The position numbers and the translations under genes were made by a program. The notes under the pieces are model-generated. The model was not told where the DNA came from, searched no databases, and was given only the letters and a program-made list of their open reading frames with translations. Shown piece by piece: positions 10,555 to 19,935 of a stretch of DNA of 20,322 bases; positions within the stretch are counted from its first letter, which is position 1; every line of letters starts with the position of its first letter. Source of the DNA: Hofstenia miamia (lineage: Eukaryota > Xenacoelomorpha > Acoela > Hofsteniidae); the NCBI GenBank assembly GCA_900660155.1, contig CABFPE010000006.1, forward strand, positions 2,047,773 to 2,068,094, written 5' to 3'.

Positions 10555-11438
10555 TCGAGATTAATTGATGCATTTATTGATGATGATAATAAAAAATTTG
10601 AAAGTGCCTATTGCCATATTATGTTGCATCTATCTCAAAAGTGCACTGGCCTTCCTACTAAATGCCTTGAGGCTATCCAACATTATGAAAAACATTTTAT
10701 TTTATTACTCTTTGCTCAAAATGTGTTGATAATGGAAACCGAGATATACTTCTATTAAGCAAAGCCTTAGGTAATGGCATTGTGAAAAAAGTGTCTAACT
10801 TAGAAAACCTTTTAAAAGATTCTGTTAAAGAAATGAATTATAACTTAAAAAAACACCTGCAAAGAAATCAATAAAAAACGCTTAAATCTACGTAAGCTAG
10901 AAGAAAATTTTGAGATATTTAATGAAGAGATAAAAGTGACACTAGAAAAGCTCAACAATGTAAGTTCCTCTTCTAATGCAAAATGAATTGTTCTCTTCAC
11001 TCAAATTTGGTTTATCCTGAACATCAAAAAATAATAATTATTTATGGCATCCCAGAGGCAGAAAAAGGTAACAATTCTTTAATTCATGATAAAAATGATA
11101 TAAAAATATTTTTAACTGTCTAAGTATTGATTTTCTTGTATTCTAAATACTAATAGACTTGGAAAATTTTCTAATGATAAAGGAAGACCCGTTCTTGTTG
11201 ATGTTGGCAATATCTGGACAAGACGTCTGATTTTTTCTAGTGCTCCAACACTTGTTCATTATTCCCCACTACGCATTTATATTAAAGGAGAACTTAGCCC
11301 AGAAGATAGAAATCTTGAAAACATATCCTTAAAAAAAGATATGAACTAATTAAATCGGGTATTGAAAAATCTGCTCTTCGAATCAAAAACTTAAGACTGC
11401 TCAAAGATCGGATTGAAGTTCCTATTCAAGTGGACTGA
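10555..11438 (+). pseudogene. LINE ORF1 relic (PHD-like finger, coiled region, C-terminal domain)
   Basis: The N-terminal part shows KCTGLPTKC followed by HYEKH, then after a frameshift CSKCVDNGNRD. This is the Cys/His spacing of a PHD-type zinc finger, which is known in ORF1 of CR1-like LINEs. A charged helical stretch (NLENLLKDSVKEMNYNLKKH) ends at a TAA near 10872. Further on come IIIIYGIPEA (from about 11030) and RLGKFSNDKGRPVLVDV, IWTRRLIFSS and SPEDRNLENI. The stop is at 11436-11438, just before ORF2. ORF1 proteins bind the element's RNA. At least three frameshifts or stops make it non-functional. Confidence 0.75.
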
Positions 11439-11459
11439 CTAGATTATCATAATGAAATC

Positions 11460-12175
11460 AGACTAAACCTATTATATGTAAATGCACAAAGCTTGCTGAT
11501 TGCTGATAGACGCCTCAAATTTTATTCACACGTGATGTCATCCTAAAGTGAAATAATTATAGTCACCGAAACTTGGTTTGACCATTATGAGTCTGAAAAT
11601 ATTTTTCTAGACCCATCTTATATATTAGCAGCAAGCATTTCTCGTAAAAGCATAAAAAATCATGGTGGTTGTTAGGGTCACCACATTAAGGTCACTTAAT
11701 CACATTAAGAGAAAATTTGAATCATATCTTAACCAATATTCTATACCTTTAGATAAATCAATGATTTTGCTAAATGGCGATTTAAATTTTCCTGATGCTG
11801 ATTGGATACAAATGAGTTCCATTTACCAATTTGACTCTCAATTACTCGATTATTTTATTGAAACTGGTTTGCTCAATTTATTGACTTCTCTACTCATGTC
11901 AATTATATTATTCTAGACGCCATATTATGCAACAAAGATATAGTATCTATACTGAAAGTTATCAGTCTAACAGAAAGTTTCTGGGATCATTCAATTATTT
12001 ATTTTAGTCTAGATGTAGGCAATAGTAAATTCCAGCTGCATGACTTATATACAACCTATAATGACTCTCCATTTTCATTCTTTTCAGCAAACAAGCAAAA
12101 ATTACAATTAGCATTAGCAATGTCTTTATTCTCATTTAAGCTTCCACTAGATGACCCAAAATTTATAAAATATTG
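11460..12175 (+). pseudogene. LINE ORF2 apurinic-type endonuclease domain, broken
   Basis: Endonuclease/exonuclease/phosphatase motifs appear in order: LLYVNAQSL, IIIVTETWFD (catalytic Glu), LLNGDLNFPDADW (11780-11820, catalytic Asp/Asn) and FWDHSIIYFSL (His motif). These nick target DNA for LINE integration. A stop lies before SEIIIV, more stops occur near 11670, and the segment between TETW and GDLN looks shortened. The frame continues to KYWY at 12175, where the hAT element interrupts it. Confidence 0.8.
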
Positions 12176-12183
12176 GTATCAAG

Positions 12184-13026
12184 CAGAGGTGCTTTGGAAG
12201 GGGGCTACTTAAAAAATCATGTGCTCCAAGGACGGCGCTAGCTTTCCATTCAGTTTGCAAATTTGTTAGTTTATTTACAATTCACTTATACATAATTTAA
12301 AGTAAGGTTTGTAAATGCTTATTAGAAAAGTTGGTTAACCTACATGTAATTTTAACTATATGTTTAATTACTGAACGTTTTAGGTTTCCTGCCATTATAC
12401 ATGCAAACTGCAAATTAAACGAAATAAAATAATATTAATCACTGCCATTTCGTCACACTCTCCATATGAATTGATCTCCTATCAAAGAACGGGTGTGATA
12501 TGGGCATTATTTTGCATTCTCGCCGCAGTTGTGCTTCAATGGTGAATTGTATTGCAAAATCGATGTGGAAAAAGCTTTGCAAAATAATAATTGAAAAACA
12601 ATCAAAAATATCTTTAATTATTGACGAATAAACTTCAGTTTCTAAACTTGCATGTCTAATTTGCTATATTTGTGTTTACATGTATTTACAAGATAGTGAT
12701 GGTCCCCAGAATATGTTTCTTGATATTAACACATGTATTGTGTTTTATTCAATTTATTTATGAAGTGGTTATTGTGTGGCCTTCAAGCTTTTTTTGTGTA
12801 CATATCCTATACTGTAAAAATGGAACATGACTTAAAATATCAAAACAAAATAAATTTTATTTGTGTTGCTAGCAACATGAAAATAACACAACTGCTCAGC
12901 ATTATTATTAATTCTTGTCAATTGTGTATCCCACCAATTGCATTATTTTTGTTAAAATTTTGAAATAACTTCTTTAGTAAATTCTATAGAGCCCCCCCCA
13001 CATCAAAATATAGCAAAGCACCTATG
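12184..13026. mobile_element. Non-autonomous hAT-type DNA transposon (843 bp) inserted in LINE ORF2
   Basis: The 5' end CAGAGGTGCTTTG (12184-12196) and the 3' end CAAAGCACCTATG (13014-13026) form a 13-bp terminal inverted repeat with one mismatch. The 8-bp sequence GTATCAAG flanks it on both sides (12176-12183 and 13027-13034). An 8-bp target-site duplication and a CAGAGG-type terminus are hallmarks of hAT elements. Subterminal GGGGGCT (12199 onwards) is mirrored by AGCCCCCCCC near 12990. Removing the element and one target copy restores the interrupted LINE frame. The interior is AT-rich and has no transposase; its longest frame (12733-12963) has no motif. The element is therefore a MITE-like passenger needing a transposase from elsewhere. 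Confidence 0.92.
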
Positions 13027-14760
13027 GTATCAAGATCTATTTTCTATAATATCTATGTATATTCCAAGAAAGCGCTTAAAAAGGAAAACAACTCCAGCTT
13101 ATATGAGCTCTCATTCAATGCACGTATTGAACAGAACAAACACTGCTGGAAGGAAATACATTCTTAAAAATTCATTAGTTAATTTGAACAATTAAAACTA
13201 TGTAACTAGTGAACTTTATAAATCTATAGAATATATATATATATATATATAATCTTTTTCACTTGGTGATATTAATCAATGCTATAAATTATTAAGAACG
13301 CTTTCCTCGAAATGTCTCCCACTTCCAATGGAATTAAATGGTAAGCAATCATGCAATGCATTTAAATGTGCAGAATTATTTAGTTATTACTTTCATTCGC
13401 TTTATTCTTCTCAAATGGATGATAATGTATACAGATCTACTGGATCTTCTTCTCAAACTTATTTTGTAGAACTATCTCTCATTAATGTAATTAACTCTTT
13501 GAAATCAATAACGCCTCATGGATGTGGTACAGACAACCTTCCTGGACATTTTTTACACAACTATGCTAATTTGCTTGCTCTACATGTGTTAAAGTTGTTT
13601 CAATCCGCAAAATTTACTTGTGTTTATCCATCTGAATGGAAGTTGATTAATATAATTCAAATTCATAAGTCAGGATCTACAAATATCATTACTAATTACC
13701 TCGATATCAGTATTCTACCTAAACTATCATTCCCTTTGAAAAGATTACTTATGATATTTTATCTTTTATCATCATTGAATTTATTTCTTCTTCTCAGCAT
13801 GGTTTCTTCAAAAGCCGATCTACAATAACACAACTATTGAAGCACATTGAAAAACTTTACTCAGCATGGGATGAAAATTCTCCCGCATTTGTTTCGTACA
13901 TTGACTTCGCTAAGGCTTTTGACAAAGTAAATCATTACAAATTTCTCCAAAAACTTAACGCGTTCAATATCCCAATAAATTTGATAAAATTGCTATCATC
14001 TTATTTATCTGAACGTAAGCAAAAAGTTATTGTTGATGGAGTACCATCTAATTATTGAAATGTTCCAAGTAGAGTTCTACAAGGGTCTATATTGAGCCCC
14101 TTACTATTTATCGCTTATATCAATGAAATTTTAAATCTGATTTTTTAAATACTATTCCTTACCTTTTTGCAGATGATATTAAATTGTGCTCTACATCTCT
14201 ATCATTAATTCAAAATTGGGCCTATAATAATGAAATGAAGTTCAATGTTAATAAATTTCAATTATTTTCTTTACAAGATTCAAGCTCGATTCAAATAATG
14301 GAAAATAAACTGAATATATTGCCTGTTTCTTTGTATTTAGAAATTTTAAATCTGATTTATTTAAATGCTATTCCGTACCTTTTCACAGATGATATTAAAT
14401 TGTGCTCTACATCTCTATCATTAATTCAAAATTGGGCCTATAATAATGAAATGAAGTTCAATGTTAATAAATTTCAATTATTTTCTTTACAAGATTCAAG
14501 CTCGATTCAAATAATGGAAAAANTATATTGCCTGTTTCTTTGTATTTAGAAATTTTAAATCTGATTTATTTAAATGCTATTCCGTACCTTTTCACAGATG
14601 ATATTAAATTGTGCTCTACATCTCTATCATTAATTCAAAATTGGGCCTATAATAATGAAATGAAGTTCAATGTTAATAAATTTCAATTATTTTCTTTACA
14701 AGATTCAAGCTCGATTCAAATAATGGAAAATACTATAAATTCGCCAGATTCTGTTAAGGA
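13027..14760 (+). pseudogene. LINE ORF2 linker and reverse transcriptase domain, broken
   Basis: After the hAT element the frame resumes with YIPRKRLKRKTTPAY and SSHSMHVLNRTNT, the usual basic linker. RT follows: GTDNLPGHFLHNYA, WKLINIIQIHKSGS (13640-13675), a frameshift near 13735, FVSYIDFAKAFDKVNH (catalytic Asp in DFAKAFD, 13904-13924) and LQGSILSPLLF. The YLFADD catalytic box is at 14160-14177. Stops or frameshifts occur at 13826, 14056 and near 14148. An (AT)n run at 13230-13250 has expanded inside the linker. After FADD the sequence is locally repeated. In copies two and three the box reads FTDD. Confidence 0.85.
14126..14730. repeat. Repeated RT segment: one divergent and two identical copies, with a single N
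   Basis: Copy A (about 14126-14304), B (14315-14521) and C (14524-14730) share the RT stretch around the FADD/FTDD box. B and C look identical over 207 bp and are separated by one N at 14523, again suggesting an unmerged contig overlap. A differs from B at a handful of bases before CAGATGATATT and then matches. B and C start with a piece (ATATTGCCTGTTTCTTTG) that resembles the LINE's own later sequence at about 14963, so each unit is chimeric. Confidence 0.88.
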
Positions 14761-15371
14761 CCTTGGAGCTTAAATCACCAAAAATCTGGCATAGAACAGC
14801 CATATCGCTAACAAAATTAAAGCAGCTAATTATACATTCCTTTATCTTAAACGTCATATTCCTTTTAATACCAATCTTCGAACAAAAATACACATATATA
14901 ACGTGTACAAAATGGATATTACCACTTAGAAATTATAAGGAAAGACTATTAAAACTGAAAATATTGCATATTTCTTTGTATTTAGAAATTTCAGATCTGC
15001 TTTACCTCAACAAACTATTAAACCATAAAGTAGATTTAAATTATAAAGATTTCATCGACATTTTCATACCTCGCACTTCAACAAGAAGATCAACCAAAAC
15101 ACTTTTCACGTCAAAATATCTGAATAAAAAATCTACAAGTAATTTATTTTTCCACAGAATTGTTAAAGTAGCAAATTATGTGCTTTTCCATACTGAGATT
15201 GATCTATTCGATTGTCCAAAAAAGATTTCGAAAGCTATAATAAAATCATTTTTTTGGAATTATTTCTCGAAATATTACATCATTACTAATCGTCGTTCTT
15301 TTCATCTTATAAAGAAAAGAACTCTTATATATTTTGTACATAATTTTTATTTATTTGTAACTTTCTTTTAG
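14761..15371 (+). pseudogene. LINE ORF2 C-terminal region, broken
   Basis: Continues after DSVKDLGA and a stop at 14770-14773. The region shows ILHISLYLEISDLLYLNKLL, FIDIFIPRTSTRRST and FFHRIVKVANYVLF, ending at TAG 15369-15371. This matches the post-RT thumb and C-terminal part of CR1/L2-like ORF2 in position and style. The last 200 codons are open in one frame. Confidence 0.6.
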
Positions 15372-15399
15372 GAAGTCTTTTAATAAAAAAAATAGCGTT

Positions 15400-15790
15400 G
15401 ACCGTCGAAAATTCAGCAGTAAAAACTATTCGAATATTCGGAATAAAGCATTCGCAAACATTTGAACTGTTTGCATACTTTTTGTTTTCCCATGATTATA
15501 CGCATTAGTGACATATTTTTTTAGTAAATAGGTTTTTAAGGAAGGCATTGTTTTATTGCCCTTTTGTGGTGTTCAATACAAAGATATTATCACACCTTAT
15601 TCTTTATAAGCGCTTAGTAAGCACTAAAACGCAAGAAAATTCAAATACAGAAATGTATTTAAAAAAAACAAAGTATATGAAAAATATGCCTGATCATGTG
15701 AAGTGAAAATACATGAGATTACAAGTACTAGTTAGAATTTCATTTTGTTCTCTAAAAAATTAGACGTTAACTTAAGCAGCTGAGGAATTT
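15400..15790. other. AT-rich stretch, nothing recognised
   Basis: Lies between the LINE 3' end and the minus-strand RT relic. It contains poly-A and short palindromes such as CGAATATTCG, but no coding signal. Confidence 0.45.
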
Positions 15791-15794
15791 TTTG

Positions 15795-16140
15795 AAATTT
15801 TGTATGGTGTTAAAGGGACAAATAAGGTGAGTAATTGTCGAATATGAAAGAAGAGGCTTGATACGGGCAAGAAATATCTGAATAAAGAGTGCTCAAGGAC
15901 AAAAAAGATCTTGAGAAAAAAGAGAGAATGGTCGATAGCTAGTTACGGCCGTTTTTTGAGGTGAGAAGACTTTAAAGTAGGAGATATGAAGACAATCATT
16001 GAAAGGGAAAATTTCGGGAAAAGAAAATGTCAAAGAAAAGGTATTGGAAAGGCGAGCAAATGCTGCTGGACATTTGCTAAGAGTCATAGGAGGAATACCA
16101 TCAGACGCAGGCAGACCAGATGAATGACATTTGTGAAGAA
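15795..16140 (-). pseudogene. Reverse transcriptase fragment of another LINE (minus strand)
   Basis: On the minus strand one frame gives SDGIPPMTLSKCPAAFARLS, FSLTFSFPEIFP, then TAVTSYRPFSLFS with a stop at 15890-15892. It continues ALFIQIFLARIKPLLSY. This fits the N-terminal RT blocks of many LINEs (xSSGPDGIPxxxLK, then NYRPISL). The normal Asp box is not reached, so this is a short truncated relic. It has the opposite orientation to the large LINE. Confidence 0.65.
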
Positions 16141-16149
16141 TGTTGTGGA

Positions 16150-16735
16150 TATCATTTACCCCAAAACAAATATCAGAAGCAAAAATAGTATGTCTACATG
16201 TACCTAATGTTGGTAAAGCTAGTTAAATCAAGCGTTACGGAGGTTAATTTGATTTTTGGGGCGATAAAATTGAACTATGCAAGATGCGTTTCGATTTCTT
16301 ACATGTACCGGTATATAGCTTTCAAACTACCACTTATACTGATAGCATAGCTTTAATAATTAAATCGATATATAACTTAATAATCCAAGTTACGGAGGTT
16401 AGTTTCTTAGCTTTGGCTGAGGTATTATAAAAAACGGGCTATCACGCAATAGCACCCGCTATTACCCGAATGAAGTGAATGTTATATAATTTAGAAACAA
16501 TGTGTAGAAAAATAAACTTTTGCATTAGTATCATATAATCTTCAAAAACACAGTTAAAGTTTTTTAATTCCGATGTGTAAATTAGATAATACGTTTCTAA
16601 CGTTAGGCTCAATGGCACTAAAATGGGAATTAGTTTAAATGGCGCTATTCGGATTTGAGCAGGGCAAAGTTTCGTGGGGCGAGCCAGTTTTGGGAATAAA
16701 TTTTCGGCTCATGTATATGAGAAATAGAAATTGCG
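16150..16735. other. Unrecognised non-coding stretch with a 13-bp direct repeat and a small hairpin
   Basis: GTTACGGAGGTTA occurs at 16234-16246 and 16389-16401, each followed by a similar AT-rich context. A short hairpin, CGGGCTAT with ATAGC-AC-CCG around CACGCA, lies at 16435-16458. No coding motif was seen. It may be an eroded repeat. Confidence 0.4.
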
Positions 16736-16739
16736 CCAT

Positions 16740-17300
16740 TTATCTGAAACTCGCATAAATCGTAGTATAAATTTTACTTATGTAATTAATCTACTTACTA
16801 TCAATAATAAGCCCTTATGCTCTACTTATTGTCTAATCTCTATCCTCTCTCATCTTTCATTAATTTTTGAAAAAAATATCTTCAAAGCTAGTTATCCTAT
16901 AATTCGCGATTTTTGGCACTATTTCAATTTGAATTTATATCCGGTAAATCTAGTGCTTATTTCGATTCAAAAATCTCTTGATTTTGGTTTCAAAATGACA
17001 AAATAATCTGTTTCTCATACATGGACATAGATCTTAGTAAAGCCTCAGTCTTTTCTTATCCCCAACATAGGAAATTTAAGTTTTTATTTTTATTTTTTTA
17101 ATCTTAATTCTAGTTATTTTTCCAATTGGTTCTCAAGTGGTGTAACTGAAGGCTTCATTCTCGAGCTTCTTCCTTTTCAAATATTCATTGGGGATTCCAT
17201 TAACTGTATTTCTTAAAAACAATTCCATTTGCAAGATATATGGTGAGGATAATCCCTCTTTCTACAAACATAAACAACCTGCAAATTTCTTGTGACGATG
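16740..17300 (+). pseudogene. Reverse transcriptase relic of a second plus-strand LINE
   Basis: The frame from 16731 carries CLISILSHLSLIFEK (about 16826-16870), equivalent to the YRPISLL...KIFEK block. After a stop near 17006 comes NWFSSGVTEGFILELLPFQ with IFIGDSI (17120-17210), equivalent to SGVPQGSxLGPLLFxIFIND. YGEDNPSFYKHKQP (17239-17280) stands where the YADD box should be, with Ala and the first Asp lost. Stops and frameshifts throughout make it dead. Confidence 0.65.
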
Positions 17301-18240
17301 AATTATAATGGTCTTTTACCAACCATATTTCTTTCATTACTTCAAAACACTCTTCACGTAATCCTAGGCCTCCTATTATACACTTTCTACTTCTCAAAAA
17401 TAAAGTAACTGATTTAAGAGTTGTTATTTGTTTATCTTGGAAATCGCATATTTCTTTAAAAAAATTGAAAATTCCTCATCTTCTCTGTTTTATCTGAAAT
17501 CTGTTATACACAAATGCACTCACGATTCAAGCAAATGCTAACTTTTAAATCATACTGCTTGTCATCTCTAAATTATGCATCTCAGTGCGTGATTCTTTAA
17601 CTAACTAAAACATTGACAGCATAATACATTGTGATCTTTGTTGGGCATACTCTTCAAATTCTTTATTTGAAACTCATCTCATTCGACCCAAGCGTATTGA
17701 AATAAGTCATACTTTAAATATCTTGATCATATTTGGGATAAAATATTAGGTATTGGCAACTATGACTTTGATGTTAATGAATACTGATTATTTTCCACGA
17801 AAACCTTGAATTCTAACTACTAAGTTTCCATCAATTCATAAGTGAAAACCACTCCATAATTACTTTCTTCGCCACAATCCTCTAGCTAATTTCATATGTC
17901 AAAATTTAGATATGGATCTTTGGTCACGGCATTTTAAATTTAAATCTAGCATGTTAACTTTTCTTCCAAATGCTTTGTATGCTTCTGTAATGCACTCTTC
18001 CTATTAAGAAAATGTCACAAAAAGCTTAAGTTTCTTTAGAATTATTTTGTTATTGTTTTGCTATTACCTTTAAAGATAAAATTCATAATAATAACATTTA
18101 TTATTATTAGTGATATTTCAGAAATTTATATTGATAATAAAAAATCACCGATAAAATGGATACTAAGTCATTTAAACCAGACATTTAAAGAATTAGTTAA
18201 CTTCAATTTTCCAAAAACTTAGCTGCATTATCAGAATTTA
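17301..18240 (+). other. Probable eroded LINE sequence, no firm domain
   Basis: Short plus-strand patches resemble retroelement ORF text, for example FETHLIRPKRIE near 17670 and ICQNLDMDLWSRHFK near 17900. No diagnostic motif or long frame survives. It may be the C-terminus of the preceding relic or the endonuclease part of the following one. Confidence 0.35.
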
Positions 18241-18249
18241 GGTAATCAA

Positions 18250-19170
18250 ATTGTAAGTCAACGTTTCAATTTAGGGTATCTACCTTAAGAGAATTAGAAA
18301 CTATTGTACAAAATTTAAACGCTAATAAATCTTCAGGCTCCATTCATTTACCATACTTTATTTAAAAAAAAATTCATATATTTGGCGACCTTCTATCATT
18401 TGCATTTGATCAGCGTGTAGTTGATTACGAATTTCTGGAGTAATGAAAAAGTCAGATATAACACATTTGAATAAAAATGGAGATTCTCTCATTGCTAAAA
18501 ATTATAGGCAAATTTCAATAACTCATCTAAACAATATGGTTTCCGCACTAAGCATAGTACAATTACTGAGAAAATATCCTCAAATAAATCTCAAAGTAAA
18601 TCCCTTCTAGACTTAAGCAAAACTTTTAATTCAATGAATTTTGACATTTTGGCGATTAAACTTAAAAATTGTGTATTTAAACAAAATTCAATGAAGTTAC
18701 TTATGAGTTTTTTAGAAAATAGAAACAGCGTGTTTTAATGAATAATATGAAATCTGATTATACCGTATAGGCTAAAACCGATCGCAGAGTGACTCAAGAC
18801 ACGTATTTTATTTGCAATGTGTGTAAATGACATAATTAAGCATGTAAATCATAGTGAAATACATCAACTTGCTGATGATACTTGCCTCATAAATACAGAT
18901 AATGATGGAATTAGGGCCACAAACCATTTACAAAGTGATATTGAAAATATTTCTAGTAATTTCTAATGCAATCAATTAAAAATTAATATTGAAAAAATTC
19001 AATTCATTGTATTTTCCCCAATTCCGTGAAATAAATAACAAACAAGATCAATATAATTGCTAACAGTGTTCTAATAAAACAAAGTGATCATGGTTACATA
19101 TTTAGGTGTTGATATTGACAAAGATTTAAAATTTGATAAATTTCTATTAAAAAAATTGCAAAAAATTTAG
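18250..19170 (+). pseudogene. Reverse transcriptase relic of a third plus-strand LINE
   Basis: Recognisable pieces, in several frames, are LNANKSSGSIHLPYF, then SDITHLNKNGDS with NYRQISITHL. Next comes YGFRTKHSTIT, a motif-A remnant SLLDLSKTFNSMNFDILAIK, and FLENRKQRVLMNN. The catalytic box is HQLADDTCLINTD (LADD at 18868-18879). VTYLGVDIDKDLKFDK (about 19094-19140) is the usual post-RT block. Many stops and frameshifts are present. Its text differs from the large LINE, so it is another family. Confidence 0.75.
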
Positions 19171-19544
19171 AAAATAATTAAAAATTTTACTTTTACACCG
19201 TCAAAATACAATCGGAGACACAAACATGCTAAACACCTTTACTGATTTTTTACACTGAGCTCACCACATAGATAGGCACACACAAAGTTATAATTATTAC
19301 ATATTTAGTTTGTAGTTTAATTGTATCTTTTAGAAAATATATTGCTTTGACTCTTATTACAAATTTCTTTAACTTTTGTTATTATTAGTATTAGCAGATA
19401 TGACCCAACTATTATTGCCCGAGCTTACCAGGTCGCCGTATTTGGCAACCATCGGGAATCCAAATCAAAGCACATATGCTATACCAGCCCAATAATGCCT
19501 GATAGAATTATGACATATTATAATATTATCGTAATATACTAGTG
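19171..19544. other. AT-rich stretch, nothing recognised
   Basis: Holds a slightly GC-richer patch (about 19410-19500) without an open frame or known repeat signature. Probably eroded mobile-element sequence. Confidence 0.35.
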
Positions 19545-19700
19545 TTTCAGTGAATTATTTCTAAAATTGTTCATTTCTTACCTTGAAAATAGATCTCAGC
19601 TTACCAAAGTCAATTTTGTTTTATCGGACATACAGTCTGTTCCATATAGAGTACCAGAAGGATGTGTTTTAAGGCCATTTTTATTAATTGTATGTTTTCA
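19545..19700 (+). pseudogene. Short reverse transcriptase fragment
   Basis: One frame reads FISYLENRSQLTKVNF, then SVPYRVPEGCVLRPFLL (about 19638-19685), matching the RT block SYLxNRxQ...VPQGSVLGPLLF. It stops soon after and is cut off by the TAA microsatellite. It could be a piece of the same family as the relic at 18.25-19.17 kb. Confidence 0.6.
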
Positions 19701-19794
19701 TAAATTTAAATACCTTTAAAATATTCCGAATGTTTTAAGTTTCCTAATGAGTTTCCATTATTAAGCAGTCTTTTTACTACTTGTGCTCAATCTA

Positions 19795-19804
19795 AAATAA
19801 TAAC

Positions 19805-19861
<57 letters not shown>
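19795..19861. repeat. (TAA)n microsatellite
   Basis: About 20 TAA units with one early CAA variant. It abuts the GC-rich tRNA-like segment. Such trinucleotide runs often mark the end of a SINE or LINE; here it may be the tail of an element inserted on the minus strand or a target microsatellite. Confidence 0.95.
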
Positions 19862-19862
<1 letters not shown>

Positions 19863-19935
19863 GGCCCTAGTGGCCAATGGGTAAAAGGCTGAACTGCGAC
19901 CGCGAGGACCCTGGTTCAAGGCCGCCCCCGAGCCT
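19862..19935 (+). promoter_or_regulatory. tRNA-derived pol III promoter (SINE-type head)
   Basis: An A box TGGCCAATGGG (19871-19881) and a B box GGTTCAAGGCC (19913-19923) are spaced as in tRNA genes. The segment begins GGGCCC, but the acceptor ends and arms pair poorly, so it is not a working tRNA. It is a tRNA-like head of the kind found at the 5' end of SINEs. GC content jumps sharply here compared with the rest of the window. Confidence 0.7.

Larger units (their letters stand above)
10555..15390 (+). mobile_element. Degenerate CR1/L2-type non-LTR retrotransposon (LINE) split by a hAT insertion
   Basis: Parts occur in the usual order for a two-ORF LINE. They are ORF1 with a PHD-like finger (10600-10860), ORF1 C-terminal domain (11015-11438), ORF2 endonuclease (11460-12175), linker (13027-13330), RT (13330-14760) and ORF2 C-terminus (14760-15371). 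Frameshifts and stops break every part. The 3' end is inferred near TCTTTTAATAAAAAAAATAG (about 15380-15400). RT and endonuclease motifs resemble CR1/L2/jockey elements; the exact clade needs a tree. No target-site duplication was seen for the LINE itself. Confidence 0.85.

Noticed and set aside
12733..12963. 76-residue plus-strand frame inside the hAT element, considered as transposase
   Set aside because: Far too short and without hAT catalytic or dimerisation motifs.
17200..17397. 65-residue minus-strand frame
   Set aside because: Lies antisense to the RT relic at 16.74-17.3 kb and has no independent motif.
19862..19935. Functional tRNA gene
   Set aside because: A and B boxes are present but acceptor, D and T arms do not pair properly; better explained as a SINE-type head.
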